Of a stretch of 64,000 bases of DNA, positions 1-10,934 are shown one piece after another. The stretch comes from Triatoma infestans. Its lineage: Eukaryota > Arthropoda > Insecta > Hemiptera > Reduviidae. The stretch is taken from assembly GCA_011037195.1 (NCBI GenBank), contig JAAEAF010001513.1:62001-126000 (forward strand), read 5' to 3'. The first letter of the stretch is position 1. Each line of letters starts with the position of its first letter. Made by a program: the position numbers and the translations under genes. A model generated the notes under the pieces. That model did no database searches. It was not told where the DNA came from and saw only the letters and a list, made by a program, of their open reading frames with translations.

Positions 1-1190
1 TTATATAAAAACATAAACAGGGTTTCCTTCTTTTTCTGTTTTATGGCCGCAATGGTGTGCAGAATGATTTTTCTAAGAGATTTCTTTTTTGATGTAATCA
101 ACCTCGATCGATCATATTATCAACACCGATCGATATTAGGAGTCAAAATATTTATATTACTTAGGTAGAGGAATGACGCACTAACCTCGATTTAGCCAGT
201 GAAAGGCCTTAACTGAAATCAATAGATAATGATTTTGAACTAGCCGAAAATAGAATTTCCCAACTAAATCAACGGATTTACTCTCTACATTCTTGGAGGA
301 ATAATTTAAACTCCCTAATTAGCGGTTTTAGTTTTTACCAAAGAGTCGTTCGTGAATTGTGCTCGCATAAACTAAAAACATTTTCCCTATTTAGAGCAAG
401 TTTTTTTAGTTTTTAATTGAAAACGTTAAATCAAAAAGTAAACCAACAGTTTCTGGTTTGTTAGTATATTATAGCACCCACAACCTATTTTCCCAAGCGC
501 TACTTATAGTTCTTCTTGTGTTTGGAACCAATGTAACCGGGTGTAACCGGGTGTAACCGAAAGATGAATGGGTTTTATGGTGTGGAGGCTGATTCATGAT
601 TACATACACATACATACATACACACCACACACATACAGAACAGAATTAAGTGTGGGTGTTTTCTCCGTGGGTCTTGGTGGGTTTGTGGGGTTAACTTATT
701 AACTAACACCCCCTTCTTACCAGCTTTATTCCATTCCAATTCTTTCCAATTAAATTCAATTTCTTTTACGTGGCTTTTCACCACTAATCATTTATTTTTC
801 TTCTACGATTGTGTGCCTGTGAATGTGAGTTTTCAGGAAAACTTCTTCTACCCACATTTTTACTGACATCTTATACATTTTCTCTATAATATAAATTAAA
901 AGTTTCTCTAATGGAAGTTGTACAGTGGTGGTGGTGCATATTTATTCGCTAATTAATTTCTCGAGGATTTTTCCTTTCAATTTCCTCTTTACTTCCTTGT
1001 ACTATTATTGGGTTCTTGTCAAATTGGCTAAATTGAGTTTTCAATTTAACAGGGCCCCAAGAGGTTTTCGGCCTTCTGACTACAAAAATATGTTTTAATC
1101 GAATGACCTCTATTTGAGGGTATGGACAAAATAAAGAAAAGTCGCAATAAGCTCAAATGTGGATTCCATTTAGGTAGCAACTTTAGTCCA
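1..1190. other. AT-rich DNA without recognisable gene
   Basis: No open frame here has coding character. The only structure is a short TACA/CA-rich simple repeat near 600-640 and three copies of GTGTAACCGG-like sequence near 530-560. The stretch reads as single-copy noncoding DNA. Confidence 0.5.
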
Positions 1191-1194
1191 AATT

Positions 1195-1620
1195 TATTGA
1201 ATAGTTTTTCCGTTTTTTTTTACGATTTGATAAAAAATGGCTTTAATTTTCTTCAAAATTTGCATTCTCTTTACATATAAAAGAGAATGGTCTATCACTT
1301 TTATTTTAAACATTTATCCGGGAAAATTGATTTTTGCAAGATTTCCGAGGGAGCAGAAACGTTAAGCTTTCACATAAAGCGCCATTAAGGTCGTGTACTG
1401 CTTAATATGTCGTTCTAACATCTATATAAGATTAAGCTACATTGGAATGCGTTATTAGAATTGAAAATTTGAAGAAAATCAGAAGAAAATTCAAATTTTT
1501 TGAAAAGTCTCTGAAACGAATAGCCACGTTTTTCTTCAAACTTGGAATGCTTTGCTTACATAGATATAAATCTATCACATTTACTTGAAACATTCTTAGG
1601 AATCTTGGATTTCAAATATT
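1195..1620 (+). repeat. Family A repeat, internal part
   Basis: This is an old copy of the dispersed family that fills the window. It shows the internal phrases in order: AAATGGCTTTAATTTTCTTC, CTATCACTTTTATTTTAAAC, CGGGAAAATTGATTTT, a G-rich patch followed by CGTTAAGCTTTC, then GAAAATTTGAAGAAAATC and a second round of CTTCAAACTTGGAATGC. Head and tail are missing. The order matches the copies at 30.3 and 39.3 kb. Confidence 0.7.
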
Positions 1621-3360
1621 ATTTGCTTTTATGCAGGCCGCTAATTTTAGTATATAATAAAATCATATTTTTGGACTAATGGCCTATGTGCACAGACTAA
1701 CAGCTTCCTATTTCCCATATACTTCTGTTAGAGCAAGTACAAATTCCATGTTATAATTCAGTTTTAATTTTATAATTGTATTAACTACAGTAAGGATAGG
1801 TGGTATGAGTTTTCACATCAGATTTTATTATTATTATTATTTGATACACTGTTTCCTTTTTCATTATGAAAAGTTACTAGGAAACTAATAGTAACAGAAA
1901 AACTCAATTTTCAGTTATACAACCAAGAAGCTGGAGAGTAGGTCAAAGAAAGATAGAAAGGAAAGTGATTTTTTTGGTCGTACACAATAGAGGTTAAAAG
2001 GTTTTTATGTGGATATAGGGGTGTATATGCGCGTATTGGAAAAGAGAAGTGGTGAGAAAGTAACGAACAACCTGGGAGGGAGGACAGAAAGAGAAAAGTG
2101 CAAAGAATAAAAAAAAAAGCGGGAGTGGTATAATTTGGAAGGCAGTGATGCGAACAGGTGGCTCCTCTTCTTAATGAAAGCCGCTCAATCATCTCTAACA
2201 CACAGCATTACCACTAAGCGTGTGTATGTCTGTGTTGTATGGACGGGGGTGGATGGAGGTTAAAGAATAGCGTGGTGGTGCAAACTCGGCACGATTATTG
2301 CGTGCAAGGCCCCATCATGTAGAAAAGGAGATCAAGAAGGAGAAGTAGGAAGAGACCGAGGTAACGACGGAAACAAGTATATAGTCACTGCTGGGTTTGA
2401 AGACGGGCCGCGGGCGGCGCGCGGCGAGTTTCCCGCCTCTGTCCTACTATACTTATAACAGCTGGCGGCTAGAAGAGGATTAATTTTCTGCAGACCCATC
2501 CTTTAGTTCCTTTTTTTTCTTTTATTTTATTTTTTGTACTGTTTTCTTTTTTCTTTCACAATTCTGTAAAGCGGATGGTATGTGGAGGAGGCCTAGTGGA
2601 AGGAGAATGGAGAAAAGACTCCGGTTCGACAAAACTCGTTTAAGTTCGTAATTATAAACCTAAGATTTGCTCTCACTCTTTCTCTTGACTTTGTTAACTT
2701 TATCAAGCCAATCATCTACTCACTTTATGTTATTCTCTGCTTCTTCGTCTACTTTTTTTTATTCCAATTCTTTGCGCTTATCTTTCTATAAATTAATTTT
2801 TAAACGATTTCTTTTATTTATTTTTAAACTTTCAAAGCTATTTCCATACTTTTTTCAATTTTTCTCTTCCCTGACTGCCTACACATGGCGGCACTGCCAT
2901 CGCCCTCCAAAATAAACAATGGATGAAAATCAATTCCTCCTCTTTTTCAGTATTCAGATCACCCTTTTATATGCGGTAGACATCATTGCGAAATATTCTC
3001 GAGTGACAAATTCAAGAGAACTTATCCTTCACATTACTCTTTCTAAAACTGTTCTCATTTATTTTCTCCAGTCAACAACCTTTTGACCCACCTAATGGCT
3101 CTGACTTTCTTGATTTCCTTCTTCTTTGTTCTAACAAGATAAGTGACTCTTGAGTGCCGCAGGCTTTCTGTAGGTTTGTTATAGCATTGTAGGTTTGCTT
3201 CTTCCGAATCCTTCTTGGAACATCACTTGGTTAATGCAAAAATTTGTATTGAAATGTACATATGAACTACTGACTTAGCGTTGTATTTGTTAGGTGTACT
3301 TGTGTCTTTATAGAGCTGTGTGTTTGTGGGTGTTCAGTAATCTTTTCTACAGGTCCACAT
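1621..3360. other. Single-copy DNA with CpG-rich patch
   Basis: Mostly purine- or pyrimidine-rich noncoding DNA without familiar repeats. At about 2400-2440 there is a sharp GC and CpG peak (GGGCCGCGGGCGGCGCGCGG) in otherwise AT-rich sequence, followed by pyrimidine-rich DNA. A promoter or other regulatory element is possible, but nothing decides it. No convincing coding frame is seen on either strand. Confidence 0.4.
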
Positions 3361-4960
3361 TTATTATTCTATATTTTTATCTATTCCCTTTAATGAAATT
3401 GTATATACATTCATTACAGTTAACATGTTTTTAGCGCTACATGGGGGTCGTACATGTGCGGATAATTCACTTAAAATGTTTCCGCGATTTAAGCTATATT
3501 TGCTGCAAAGTGTAAATGATTTAAGCCACCATTTCTCCGACACTGCATTCACATTTAGGACTGTTAGTGATCTTTATGATATAGATACGGTTACATGAGT
3601 TTGTGGTTAAATCTAAGTCGCATTATGGTTGTATAAAACTGCCTTTCCCTCTCCAGTGTCAAAAACCACGGCTTGAGGCTGTATGTCTGCGTAATGCTTA
3701 CCTTTCTCACGTTCATACAGCTCGTATCTTTTTGCTCACAGCAGTTGTATTCCGCCATCTGCATTCTCCAGGCCAGTTGATATTTCTTTAATAATAGAGT
3801 TCGTTGCATCATCCGGATGTTTAATTCTTTGGTGTGCACTTTTTGAGTCCCACAAGATACCGTGGAACTCCTCACATCCAGCTGTTTCGCCAGAAGTATG
3901 ATTTCCAGATAGCTACTATTTTCGCAGTGTTTAAGACGCAATGTTAGGGACCTTATAATCCAAGAAGGCTCCCGTTTGTTGGTCTATGTCAGCACAGCCC
4001 ATTTCATGCTTGGATTTCGAATCGTTTGGCTAGAATATCTCTTAATTTGCGCCATGAATATCCGATGAGAATATTTTTCCCACTCCTCTCTGATTTTGTC
4101 ACATAAATCAAGATGGAATATGGGAAAAGCTACGACTTTATACAGGTTTGTTATCTATTTAGAGCACACTGAATTAATATAAAGTTGCTCATCTCTGGCT
4201 CTTTAGATCAGATAATGTAGAATAGAAACAATCGCAGATGGTTCAGCCCTCTTATGGCTGATACCTTCCTCTATTTCTCAACAATCTCTTCTTTTGATAA
4301 ATCCGAAGCACAATAAATTCGATTCAGAATATGTGATAATAGTAGAATGGTTGCGGTTTCCACTCGTTCATCATTTCATATGTGATGAAAATATTATGCT
4401 TCTTATCACTATCAAAGTAATGCTCACTGATTTTATGCTTCTTTTCACTATCGAAGTAATTCGCAACTGCAGTTCCCTTGTTCTAAAGTGAATCACTACA
4501 ATAGACTGTCCTGAACGGCGGTGATAGCATCGCGTCGGCACGTTTACCCAATTTAAGGCCAAAGAGATACCCAGATTTTTGGATCCAAAAATCACACGCA
4601 ACCAAGTTACAGACTAAAAATCACTCTTAGACATCACAAGTCTTCAAAACCAGAAATAAAAGAAAGATGCCTTGGAACATAAAGAATTTTAACTCTGATG
4701 CCCAAAGAAAGACACACTTGACAGAACTTTTCAAAGGCAAAAAGTCTTAAATGGGAATCAGTTTTCAAAAAGTTATCATTGACCAATTGATTCTGGTACA
4801 ATTTTAATTCTGATTTTAATTCTTCGGGCCCCGTGCCACTCGCCATTAAAATTTTTGCACCCCTCAAAAGTTGTTTAATAAACTGTGATCAAACAGTAAA
4901 TTGTAAGTGAGTTTGAGTTTTTTTTTTGCCGTATTTGATTTCGTAATACTGCTATAGTAA
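3361..4960. other. Unassigned region, possible decayed element
   Basis: Base composition is more balanced than around it and the minus strand has longish open frames (for example 3591-3941, 4371-4601, 4634-4867). None shows a domain I recognise and they do not line up as exons. A 39-bp tandem duplication lies at about 4395-4460 (TTATGCTTCTT...CACTATC). It could be an old transposon or single-copy DNA; I assign no function. Confidence 0.3.
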
Positions 4961-5297
4961 AGAGAAGTAAGCGAGTGGTTCTCCTGCGTCCTCGCCGCCG
5001 GGGCTGGTAACCGGAATAGCGATTTGGAGATTCCGGGCTAAAGGGAGAAAATAAGATTTTAGTGAGAGAGGGGTTGTGACAACTTACCGCTCTTTTCAGA
5101 GCGAGGGTAGGCCTTTCGAGGCCGGCCCACTATTTATATTGTAAATAGCTTGATTCTTTTTAATATATTTATATTTTAAACATTTTTATTTATATTTTTT
5201 ACCTATATGTATTAATTTATTTGATTGATTGATTATTTGATTAAAAACTTTATGACTCAAAACTAAAGGTAATGGACGAGGCATTAAGGAGACGTCA

Positions 5298-5549
5298 GTG
5301 AGATTCGATAGAGATAGGGCAGATGGTATGGGTGTTAAGAACTGGCGATCAGTCCAGCCCGCCATAGTTACTTCAGTGATGAGTGTTAGTGAGACTGGAG
5401 GTGGCGCTGATACAAAGCATGTTACTGTTCAGTGGGAAGATGATCAGGGCACCACATTTGGTAAAACAGTACCTATCAATGATATATTCCCTCGCGCACC
5501 GGATATCCTTGAAAGGAAGTCGAACGATGGCACCGATTACGTATACTAA
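5298..5549 (+). CDS. 83-residue ORF upstream of zinc-finger ORF, unknown role
   Basis: An open frame of 83 codons whose 3' end overlaps the first ATG of the next frame by 23 bases in a different phase. The middle contains HVTVQWEDDQGTTFGKTV, which faintly recalls the Tudor-like N-terminus of kinesin-13 proteins (pattern VTVEW...G.T.GK). That likeness is weak and may be chance. It could be a short first ORF of the retroelement or an N-terminal extension reached by frameshifting. No stop codon or obvious frameshift breaks it. Start choice: the first ATG at 5298; a second in-frame ATG lies at 5328. Confidence 0.35.
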   Translation: MRFDRDRADGMGVKNWRSVQPAIVTSVMSVSETGGGADTKHVTVQWEDDQGTTFGKTVPINDIFPRAPDILERKSNDGTDYVY

Positions 5550-6132
5550 AGTAGAGAACAATGAGGTCGAAACTGACATCCCGACGGAAGGACATGAGCC
5601 AGTGTGCAGCACGGTGCAACAAACGGTAAACAATATCGCTAGCAGACCGTGTGAGATATGTGGCCTGACGTTCAAGAATGAACATGGTTTGAAGACCCAT
5701 ATTTCGAAAAAGCATCCTAAAGAAGCAAACGAAATGAAATTAGATGGTATACTAAAGAGGAAAACGCCTTCGGAAAAGAAAGAACAAACGATTAACAATA
5801 ATATTAAAGCAGAAGTGGATCAATGGGCAGCAAAGTTTAAAAGTATTCTGAAGAGTGGCTCCCAGTTTAGTCCAAACAATTTTGACGGAGTTATGTCCGA
5901 GTTCCTTAAGTTTCTACGTGAAGCAAATAGTAATCTGCCAGGTCCTAAGCATCCAGCCGTGCGCTACTACAAGATGTGGAAAAATAAAAAAGAGAACATG
6001 GCAAGTAAAGGAACTCGTTTAGCAAGCAATCCCCAAAGAGCAAATAAGGCTGCTAGGAGCCGGCGGCGTGAACAATATGACTATGAGGTAGCTCAATTTA
6101 ATTACTACAATCGCCGGAAAAAAGTGGTGTAA
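5527..6132 (+). CDS. R2-type LINE ORF fragment: C2H2 finger and basic region
   Basis: About 201 codons from the ATG of MAPITYTK; the frame stays open further upstream to 5383, but that part shadows the preceding ORF. Near residue 40 it carries a perfect C-x2-C-x12-H-x4-H finger (CEICGLTFKNEHGLKTHISK, then KHP), the form found at the N-terminus of R2, NeSL and related proteins, where it binds target DNA. The C-terminal 50 residues are strongly basic, with ARSRRREQYDYEVAQFNYYN, the kind of segment that precedes the RT in these proteins. The frame ends before any RT motif. It may be a dead fragment or a retained DNA-binding peptide; the intact finger is notable. Confidence 0.55.
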   Translation: MAPITYTKVENNEVETDIPTEGHEPVCSTVQQTVNNIASRPCEICGLTFKNEHGLKTHISKKHPKEANEMKLDGILKRKTPSEKKEQTINNNIKAEVDQWAAKFKSILKSGSQFSPNNFDGVMSEFLKFLREANSNLPGPKHPAVRYYKMWKNKKENMASKGTRLASNPQRANKAARSRRREQYDYEVAQFNYYNRRKKVV

Positions 6133-6141
6133 AATGTCATG

Positions 6142-6555
6142 GATGCAGATGCTTCAAAGCAATCTGGGAAGCACCCTGCAGCAGTGGTCCATGGCTCAGA
6201 AGTTGGCCAAAGTTGACGATTCTATTTTCCAGTCTACCTTCGCGTTTAGCCACGAGGTTAAGGAATGTGCGGATTGGCTGGGCTGAACAATGTCAATGTC
6301 GAGGAAGCCCAAAATTTAAGAAGGATAAGGCAACAGTTAAGAGAAAAGGCCTTTGATGAGTGGGCAAGTTACAAATGGCAGGGCTACGGTGTCCAGCATT
6401 TTAGAGACACTACGTATGGGAATAAATTTGTCTGTGAAAAACAATTATTGTCTGTATCTGAGTGGACGAATGCACTGAAGCTGAGTTTTAATTATGCTTC
6501 ACTCCGCGGTGTGCCAGGCGTCGGCAATCAGGCGATGCGAGATGTTGGGCGATGA
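6142..6555 (+). pseudogene. R2-type LINE C-terminal fragment, frameshifted
   Basis: Two frames joined by one frameshift at about 6283 give the stretch between RT and CCHC knuckle. The diagnostic part is FDEWASYKWQGYGVQHFRDT followed by a serine- and leucine-rich ALKLSFNYASLRG, matching the family pattern 'W..L..QG.GV..F......N.W.....L....F..AL.LR.N...TR'. The frame stops just where the CxxC...H...C knuckle should begin, so both that and the endonuclease are lost. It is non-functional as a transposase. Confidence 0.6.
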
Positions 6556-6787
6556 GCATCCAGCTGATTATTATAAACTAGTGTTGCTAGAAATGGAGAA
6601 TTGAACCTGTGTAGATTATGGATTACTAATCGCTGAAGGCTGTAATAGCAATGTAAAGTTTTGGTTACAGTTTGTTTACAATTGATGGTGGACGTAGTTA
6701 GTCTTCACTAATAACTGGCCAGAGGGCAGTCTTATCCAAATTTGTTAATCAAAAGGTTAAACCTTTTCAATTAGTTAAGATTAAAAT

Positions 6788-6905
6788 TGCAAATTTTCGA
6801 AATTGTGTTTTCATTAGAAACTTTTTGAGATTCCCTAAGTACGAAAAAATGGTTTTAGCAATAGTAGCACATTCCATTCAGTCATGCGTTATTGATAATG
6901 TCTAT
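6788..6905 (+). repeat. Family A head fragment
   Basis: Reads AATTTTCGAAATTGTGTTTT, then a degenerate 'GAGGTCCCCTGAGTACGAAAAA' equivalent and TGGTTTTAGC. This is the head module without its opening palindrome. Confidence 0.6.
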
Positions 6906-7733
6906 ATGGTGTATTGTAAATTTATAGAAAGTTGAATGTGAATTTTTCAGGCTACATATTACGTGTAATAATAAAAAATATGAATATAAATGAATAAATT
7001 AATAAATATTTAATCAATTATAAATATAAATAAATTATTTATATTAATATTTTACTAATTATAATTGACTAATTGTTTTTCGATTTTTTTTTATGTGTTG
7101 CAGGTACCGATTTGTCATTTACTAAGGAATGTTGTCCTTACTGAGTAATGTCCAGAGGTTATCCCCAAGAATGCGAAGGCGTTAAACGCGCCGAATTGAA
7201 ACAACCCACATGTAATGGAAATTGTACGTTTTAGGTTTTCCAGTTTTCATACAGAAAATTTTGATAACAATCTGAATATTAGAAAAATGAAAATTTTTAT
7301 CCGATTTTCATTCCGCTTTAGAAAAATAATCTCTCAGCATTTTATTTTCCATTAAAAATAGTTATCTGAAATATTTAAGTTAAATCAAGTTTAACTAAGT
7401 TGTGAAAATTAATTGGATTCTTGTACTATCATTTCTGTTTTTTTTTTTTTTTTTTTAATAACTGTAGGAATGGTAGTAGAGGAATCTGTTTGTAGCTTTC
7501 TGAATAAGGATCCTACTGAATAAGGATCGTATTGTTTCTACTTTGTTTATAGTTAATAATTTCCTTTCGAATAGCTTTTCAGTGAATGAATTGAGGACAT
7601 ATAGCTTACTTTCTATATTATCCCAATTTCTTGACCAAATAATAACTGTATTAGGACAGTATCCTAAGCATTAAAAAGATAAAAAGCAAATGGAAAACAA
7701 ATCCATTAAGTAGTTGCCCATCCCCGGTTACAG
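6906..7733. other. AT-rich noncoding DNA
   Basis: Contains AT-rich low-complexity sequence, a T-run at about 7439-7456 and a direct repeat AATAAGGATC near 7505-7530. A pyrimidine tract ending TTGCAG at about 7103 resembles a splice acceptor, but all three frames behind it stop quickly. No gene is seen. Confidence 0.4.
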
Positions 7734-7931
7734 TGCCTCCAAACGGTAGTGCAGCCGGCTATACCAGCCTTCTACTGGCCGATACAGATAGACAAACGGC
7801 TAGATCTGTTCTAGTCACCGAACACACACTGTTGGGTCATAGTGGATACAGACCAAGACTCGTAGCTCTGCTAGTACTTTTTCTAGTACTACTGTTTACT
7901 TCGTTATCCGGATTAGTCTTCTATTTCAACT
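7734..7931 (+). CDS. Candidate host exon encoding a membrane anchor
   Basis: A 198-bp open stretch, much richer in GC than its surroundings, between an acceptor-like CCGGTTACAG and a strong donor GTGAGT at 7932. Both boundaries fall in phase 1. It encodes about 66 residues: a polar head with YTSLLLADTD and TEHTLLGHSGYRPR, then a hydrophobic segment beginning LVALLVLFLVLLFTSLSGLV, ending FYFN. Positive residues (YRPR) directly before the hydrophobic stretch suggest a type II signal anchor with the head in the cytoplasm. The acceptor's pyrimidine tract is only fair and the frame stays open upstream, so the 5' edge is uncertain. I do not recognise the protein family. Confidence 0.5.
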
Positions 7932-8136
7932 GTGAGTATTCATTTAACTTTTATTTCAATATTTATACATTTCTGTTATTGTATTAGATTGTCTTATGCA
8001 TGATTGCTTACTATTCATTAACTGTAAAAAAATCTGGCCTTGAGGACTAAAAATAATTAGCCCTAGTATCAACTATTGTAGAATCAAATATAACTCATTT
8101 CTGTTCCGAACACTGCAGAAATAATAAGACGTGATT

Positions 8137-8159
8137 TATATATATATATATATATATAT
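8137..8159. repeat. (TA)n microsatellite
   Basis: About eleven TA dinucleotides in a row. Confidence 0.9.
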
Positions 8160-9660
8160 CCCTTATTGTCCGAAATATATTATTACTAATTGCAGTTAGC
8201 CAACATATGTACATATAAATACATAAGTGTGGCTTTATGAGTCTTATAACCCATAATACACAGTTAATATGGGGAAGTAGACCAATAAAAATGAAATTAG
8301 GCTGTATCTCTTATAAATTAAATTCCACTAATATCCGCTCCTGACTGCGGGAAAAGAGATAAGCAAAAATACGATAAAGAAGAAAAGTGTAATAAAAGTA
8401 ACAAAACAAAACAGAAAAAAAAAAAATAATGCCTTCTATCGCCCCACCAGAGAAATAATAAGAAACTTGAGGCCACGATCATTAGCTTACAGAACTTGCC
8501 GAATACAGATATGGCAGTGATATGCCATCTTTGTAGAGAGAGAGGGGGGGGCTATGAATTTTATCAGTTACAAATCTACATTTTTTTTGTTTTAAGATTA
8601 AACAATAAATCACATATATAATGTGTATTATGTATTTAAATGGTACTTGCTGTGCAGTTCTTTTGGTTCCTTAAAGAGGAAAATGCAGCTTTTCTTCCGC
8701 TCCACAAAGTCCCTTGATCCGCTAGGTAACCCTATTTGGACAGCAATCCCAGCTCAGTCTCTCAAAAGGCATTCGTTGTTGAAGTGTACCCAAACTGTCA
8801 CAATCACCTCTTTTCTTAATGAAATTGGTTTTCACAAGAAACAGAAAAATCCGGCAATCAGCCGTACATGAAGCCCATCTACTCGCTCGAACGATACTCG
8901 GACACTGCTTCCCAATCTTCTTTTTAGTCACCTGCTCACTTTACTTTTTACGTTTAATAGAACTTGACTTCTATGCTCACAATCAAACCATTTCTGTTGT
9001 TTCTATCGTAATAAAAGTACCTTCCCTCTTTCTCCAAAACAGCTGTAACTGTTTTTATAAAACAAACAACCACCAACACTGAACTGATATAAAATCTAAA
9101 TAAAATGATGTAACTTAATTAAATACAGCTCGGGTAACAATATGGACAGTCCAACTTGTTTCTTATGGGAGTCACTCGAGCGATGAATGCGCTGTTTTTA
9201 AATTATAAAGGGATTATAAGAGTATCTCTGCTTCATCCTTACGAAATTGAATGATTAGAAAAATTCGTCATTTTCAGGGATAAACAGCTGACTACCAGGT
9301 TTGTTTTAGCACTTTAGAGTTTCACTCTATCTCGTTACTTTTGGCACCATTGTATTGTTGTTTTTTTCTGCAAGGCTGGGTTTTTCGATTCACAGCTCAC
9401 CGTTGACAGCCACCATATAGAAGAATAGTGCAATCTGAATGGCACCGTTAAACCGTCAGTCTATCAGTAGTAGTCTTTCGTATCGGTGACGTCAACGTTG
9501 AGCTATGCATCGCAAATCTTGTCAATGTTAAACATATTTTAAACATGAATTATATACAAACTGATTTCGCGAAATTATGGCTACAAACTTTTTATACGCC
9601 GCCATTATTCAAAAACATTGATCCAAACTGAAAAAAACATGTATTTCGGTGAAATTAAAA
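8160..9660. other. Mixed single-copy DNA, no gene identified
   Basis: The part from about 8620 to 8940 is more balanced in composition and has frames open on both strands, but no domain, no good splice pairs and no repeat match. It could be a decayed element or untranslated sequence. The rest is AT-rich. Confidence 0.35.
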
Positions 9661-9667
9661 ATACTAT

Positions 9668-9686
9668 CCCCCCCCCCCCCCCCCCC
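9668..9686 (+). repeat. Poly(C) run
   Basis: Nineteen consecutive C residues. The flanks resemble minus-orientation family A, in which a C-run (G-run in sense orientation) sits at a fixed internal site. Confidence 0.85.
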
Positions 9687-9689
9687 AAA

Positions 9690-10665
9690 AGGAAAATTGG
9701 AAAGTAAACAATTTATTACAAATAAACTGCCTTTACGAGTTTTTTAGGAACTAATAGCTTGCTTGTTTACAATGCATGATATTCAGTTTGCTCCTTATGC
9801 CCTAAAACCTAATCAGCAAGTATTAGCAACAGCAAGGGCCGTTTGATAAAGATTCGAAATTTGAAGAAAATTTTGTTAAATTCGAATTGTAAATAATTGC
9901 TGTAAGAGGTTGATTGTGAATATGTTTCACAACAGACTATCACAATATACATTCACAATATAATTATTATAATTTGAGATGCCCGATCGACGGTTCATTG
10001 CCAAATTAACGATCGATTCACTTTGAATATCTTTGGAGTAATTTTATTATTGAGATAACTGTTAGAAAAAATCTTTTCCTATTTTCTTATCTTTCTTCTT
10101 ACCTTTTCCTTTCTCTTACTTCTTTCTCTAAGTGGAAGTATTGTTTCATTTTGGATGTAAAATCATTTATGATTGAATTGTTATTTTTGTTTTTAAAAGT
10201 TTTGTTCTGAAAATTTATAAATTGAATCGTTAACAACTTTCAAACCTTCCAAATTATTAAAATAATGCTGCCGGCTTGATAACTAAGTAATAAATTATGA
10301 AAACCTTCGGACAACACAAAATTGAGTGTGGGTATTTCAAAATTTAGTAACTGGCAGTTTTAGATTGTTTTAAACCACATGTGTCATGCATAGTGCACAC
10401 CCAGCATAAATTGATTAATTGAAGTTAATGCTTTCTATTTTATTATTGGCTTGTTGCAATAGTTAAGTTAATAAGCGTTTTATTGTCTTATTTAACAATG
10501 GCTTTGTCTGCCCATTTAAGATTGGCTGTATTTGTTATTGAGATTACTTAAACCTAATGAAAATCTGATAAATTAAACAATGTTTTTAATACTTGTTAGA
10601 GTGCCCAAGAATCATAATCGAAGAGAAGATAGTAAATATTCATTATTTTACTATGGGAATTTGTC
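9690..10665. other. AT-rich DNA with family A tail trace
   Basis: At about 9850-9940 there is GAAATTTGAAGAAAATTTTG followed by CTGTAAGAGG...GTTTCACA, a worn family A tail. The remainder has no recognisable feature. Confidence 0.4.
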
Positions 10666-10679
10666 CATAACGGTAGCTT

Positions 10680-10842
10680 TAGTTCATAACATAATTGTAG
10701 TTCATAACCGTAGTTCATAACATAATTGTAGTTCATAACCGTAGTTCATAACATAATTGTAGTTCATAACCGTAGTTCATAACATAATTGTAGTTCATAA
10801 CATAATTGTAGTTCATAACCGTAGTTCATAACATAATTGTAA
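10680..10842. repeat. Minisatellite, 31-bp compound unit
   Basis: Alternates an 18-bp piece (AGTTCATAACATAATTGT) and a 13-bp piece (AGTTCATAACCGT), together a 31-bp higher-order unit. About five units are present, with one place where the 18-bp piece occurs twice in a row. Confidence 0.9.
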
Positions 10843-10934
10843 AATTATAATTCTCTATTTAGCGATATTTTTATTTTGCCAAAATGTTGAGATAACAAAT
10901 TGTCGGACAAGATACAAACTACAATCGATTTTCC

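Larger units (their letters stand above)
4960..6620 (+). mobile_element. Internally deleted R2-type LINE relic
   Basis: A GC-richer block whose reading frames match both ends of an R2-superclade protein but not the middle. An N-terminal zinc finger plus basic region (5527-6132) is followed within about 20 bases by sequence that normally lies downstream of the reverse transcriptase (6142-6555). The RT, the C-terminal CCHC knuckle and the restriction-like endonuclease are absent. The leader at 4970-5290 has no matching gene and may be 5' UTR. There is no 28S rRNA sequence at either side, so this is not a canonical rDNA insertion. Exact ends are unknown. Confidence 0.6.

Noticed and set aside
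1911..2201. 96-codon minus-strand frame with hydrophobic middle
   Set aside because: Driven by purine-rich plus-strand sequence; no splice context or homology.
3591..3941. 116-codon minus-strand frame with a possible GTAAGC donor
   Set aside because: No recognisable domain, no matching acceptor and no coding bias; not enough to call an exon.
5040..5130. 28S rRNA flank expected for an R2 element
   Set aside because: The GC-richer leader does not resemble the conserved 28S target, so a canonical R2 site is not supported.
7088..7110. Pyrimidine tract plus TTGCAG as an exon start
   Set aside because: All three frames behind it reach stops within 15 codons and there is no donor in reach.
10680..10842. 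Centromere- or telomere-type satellite
   Set aside because: Only about 160 bases with a compound unit; an ordinary local minisatellite.
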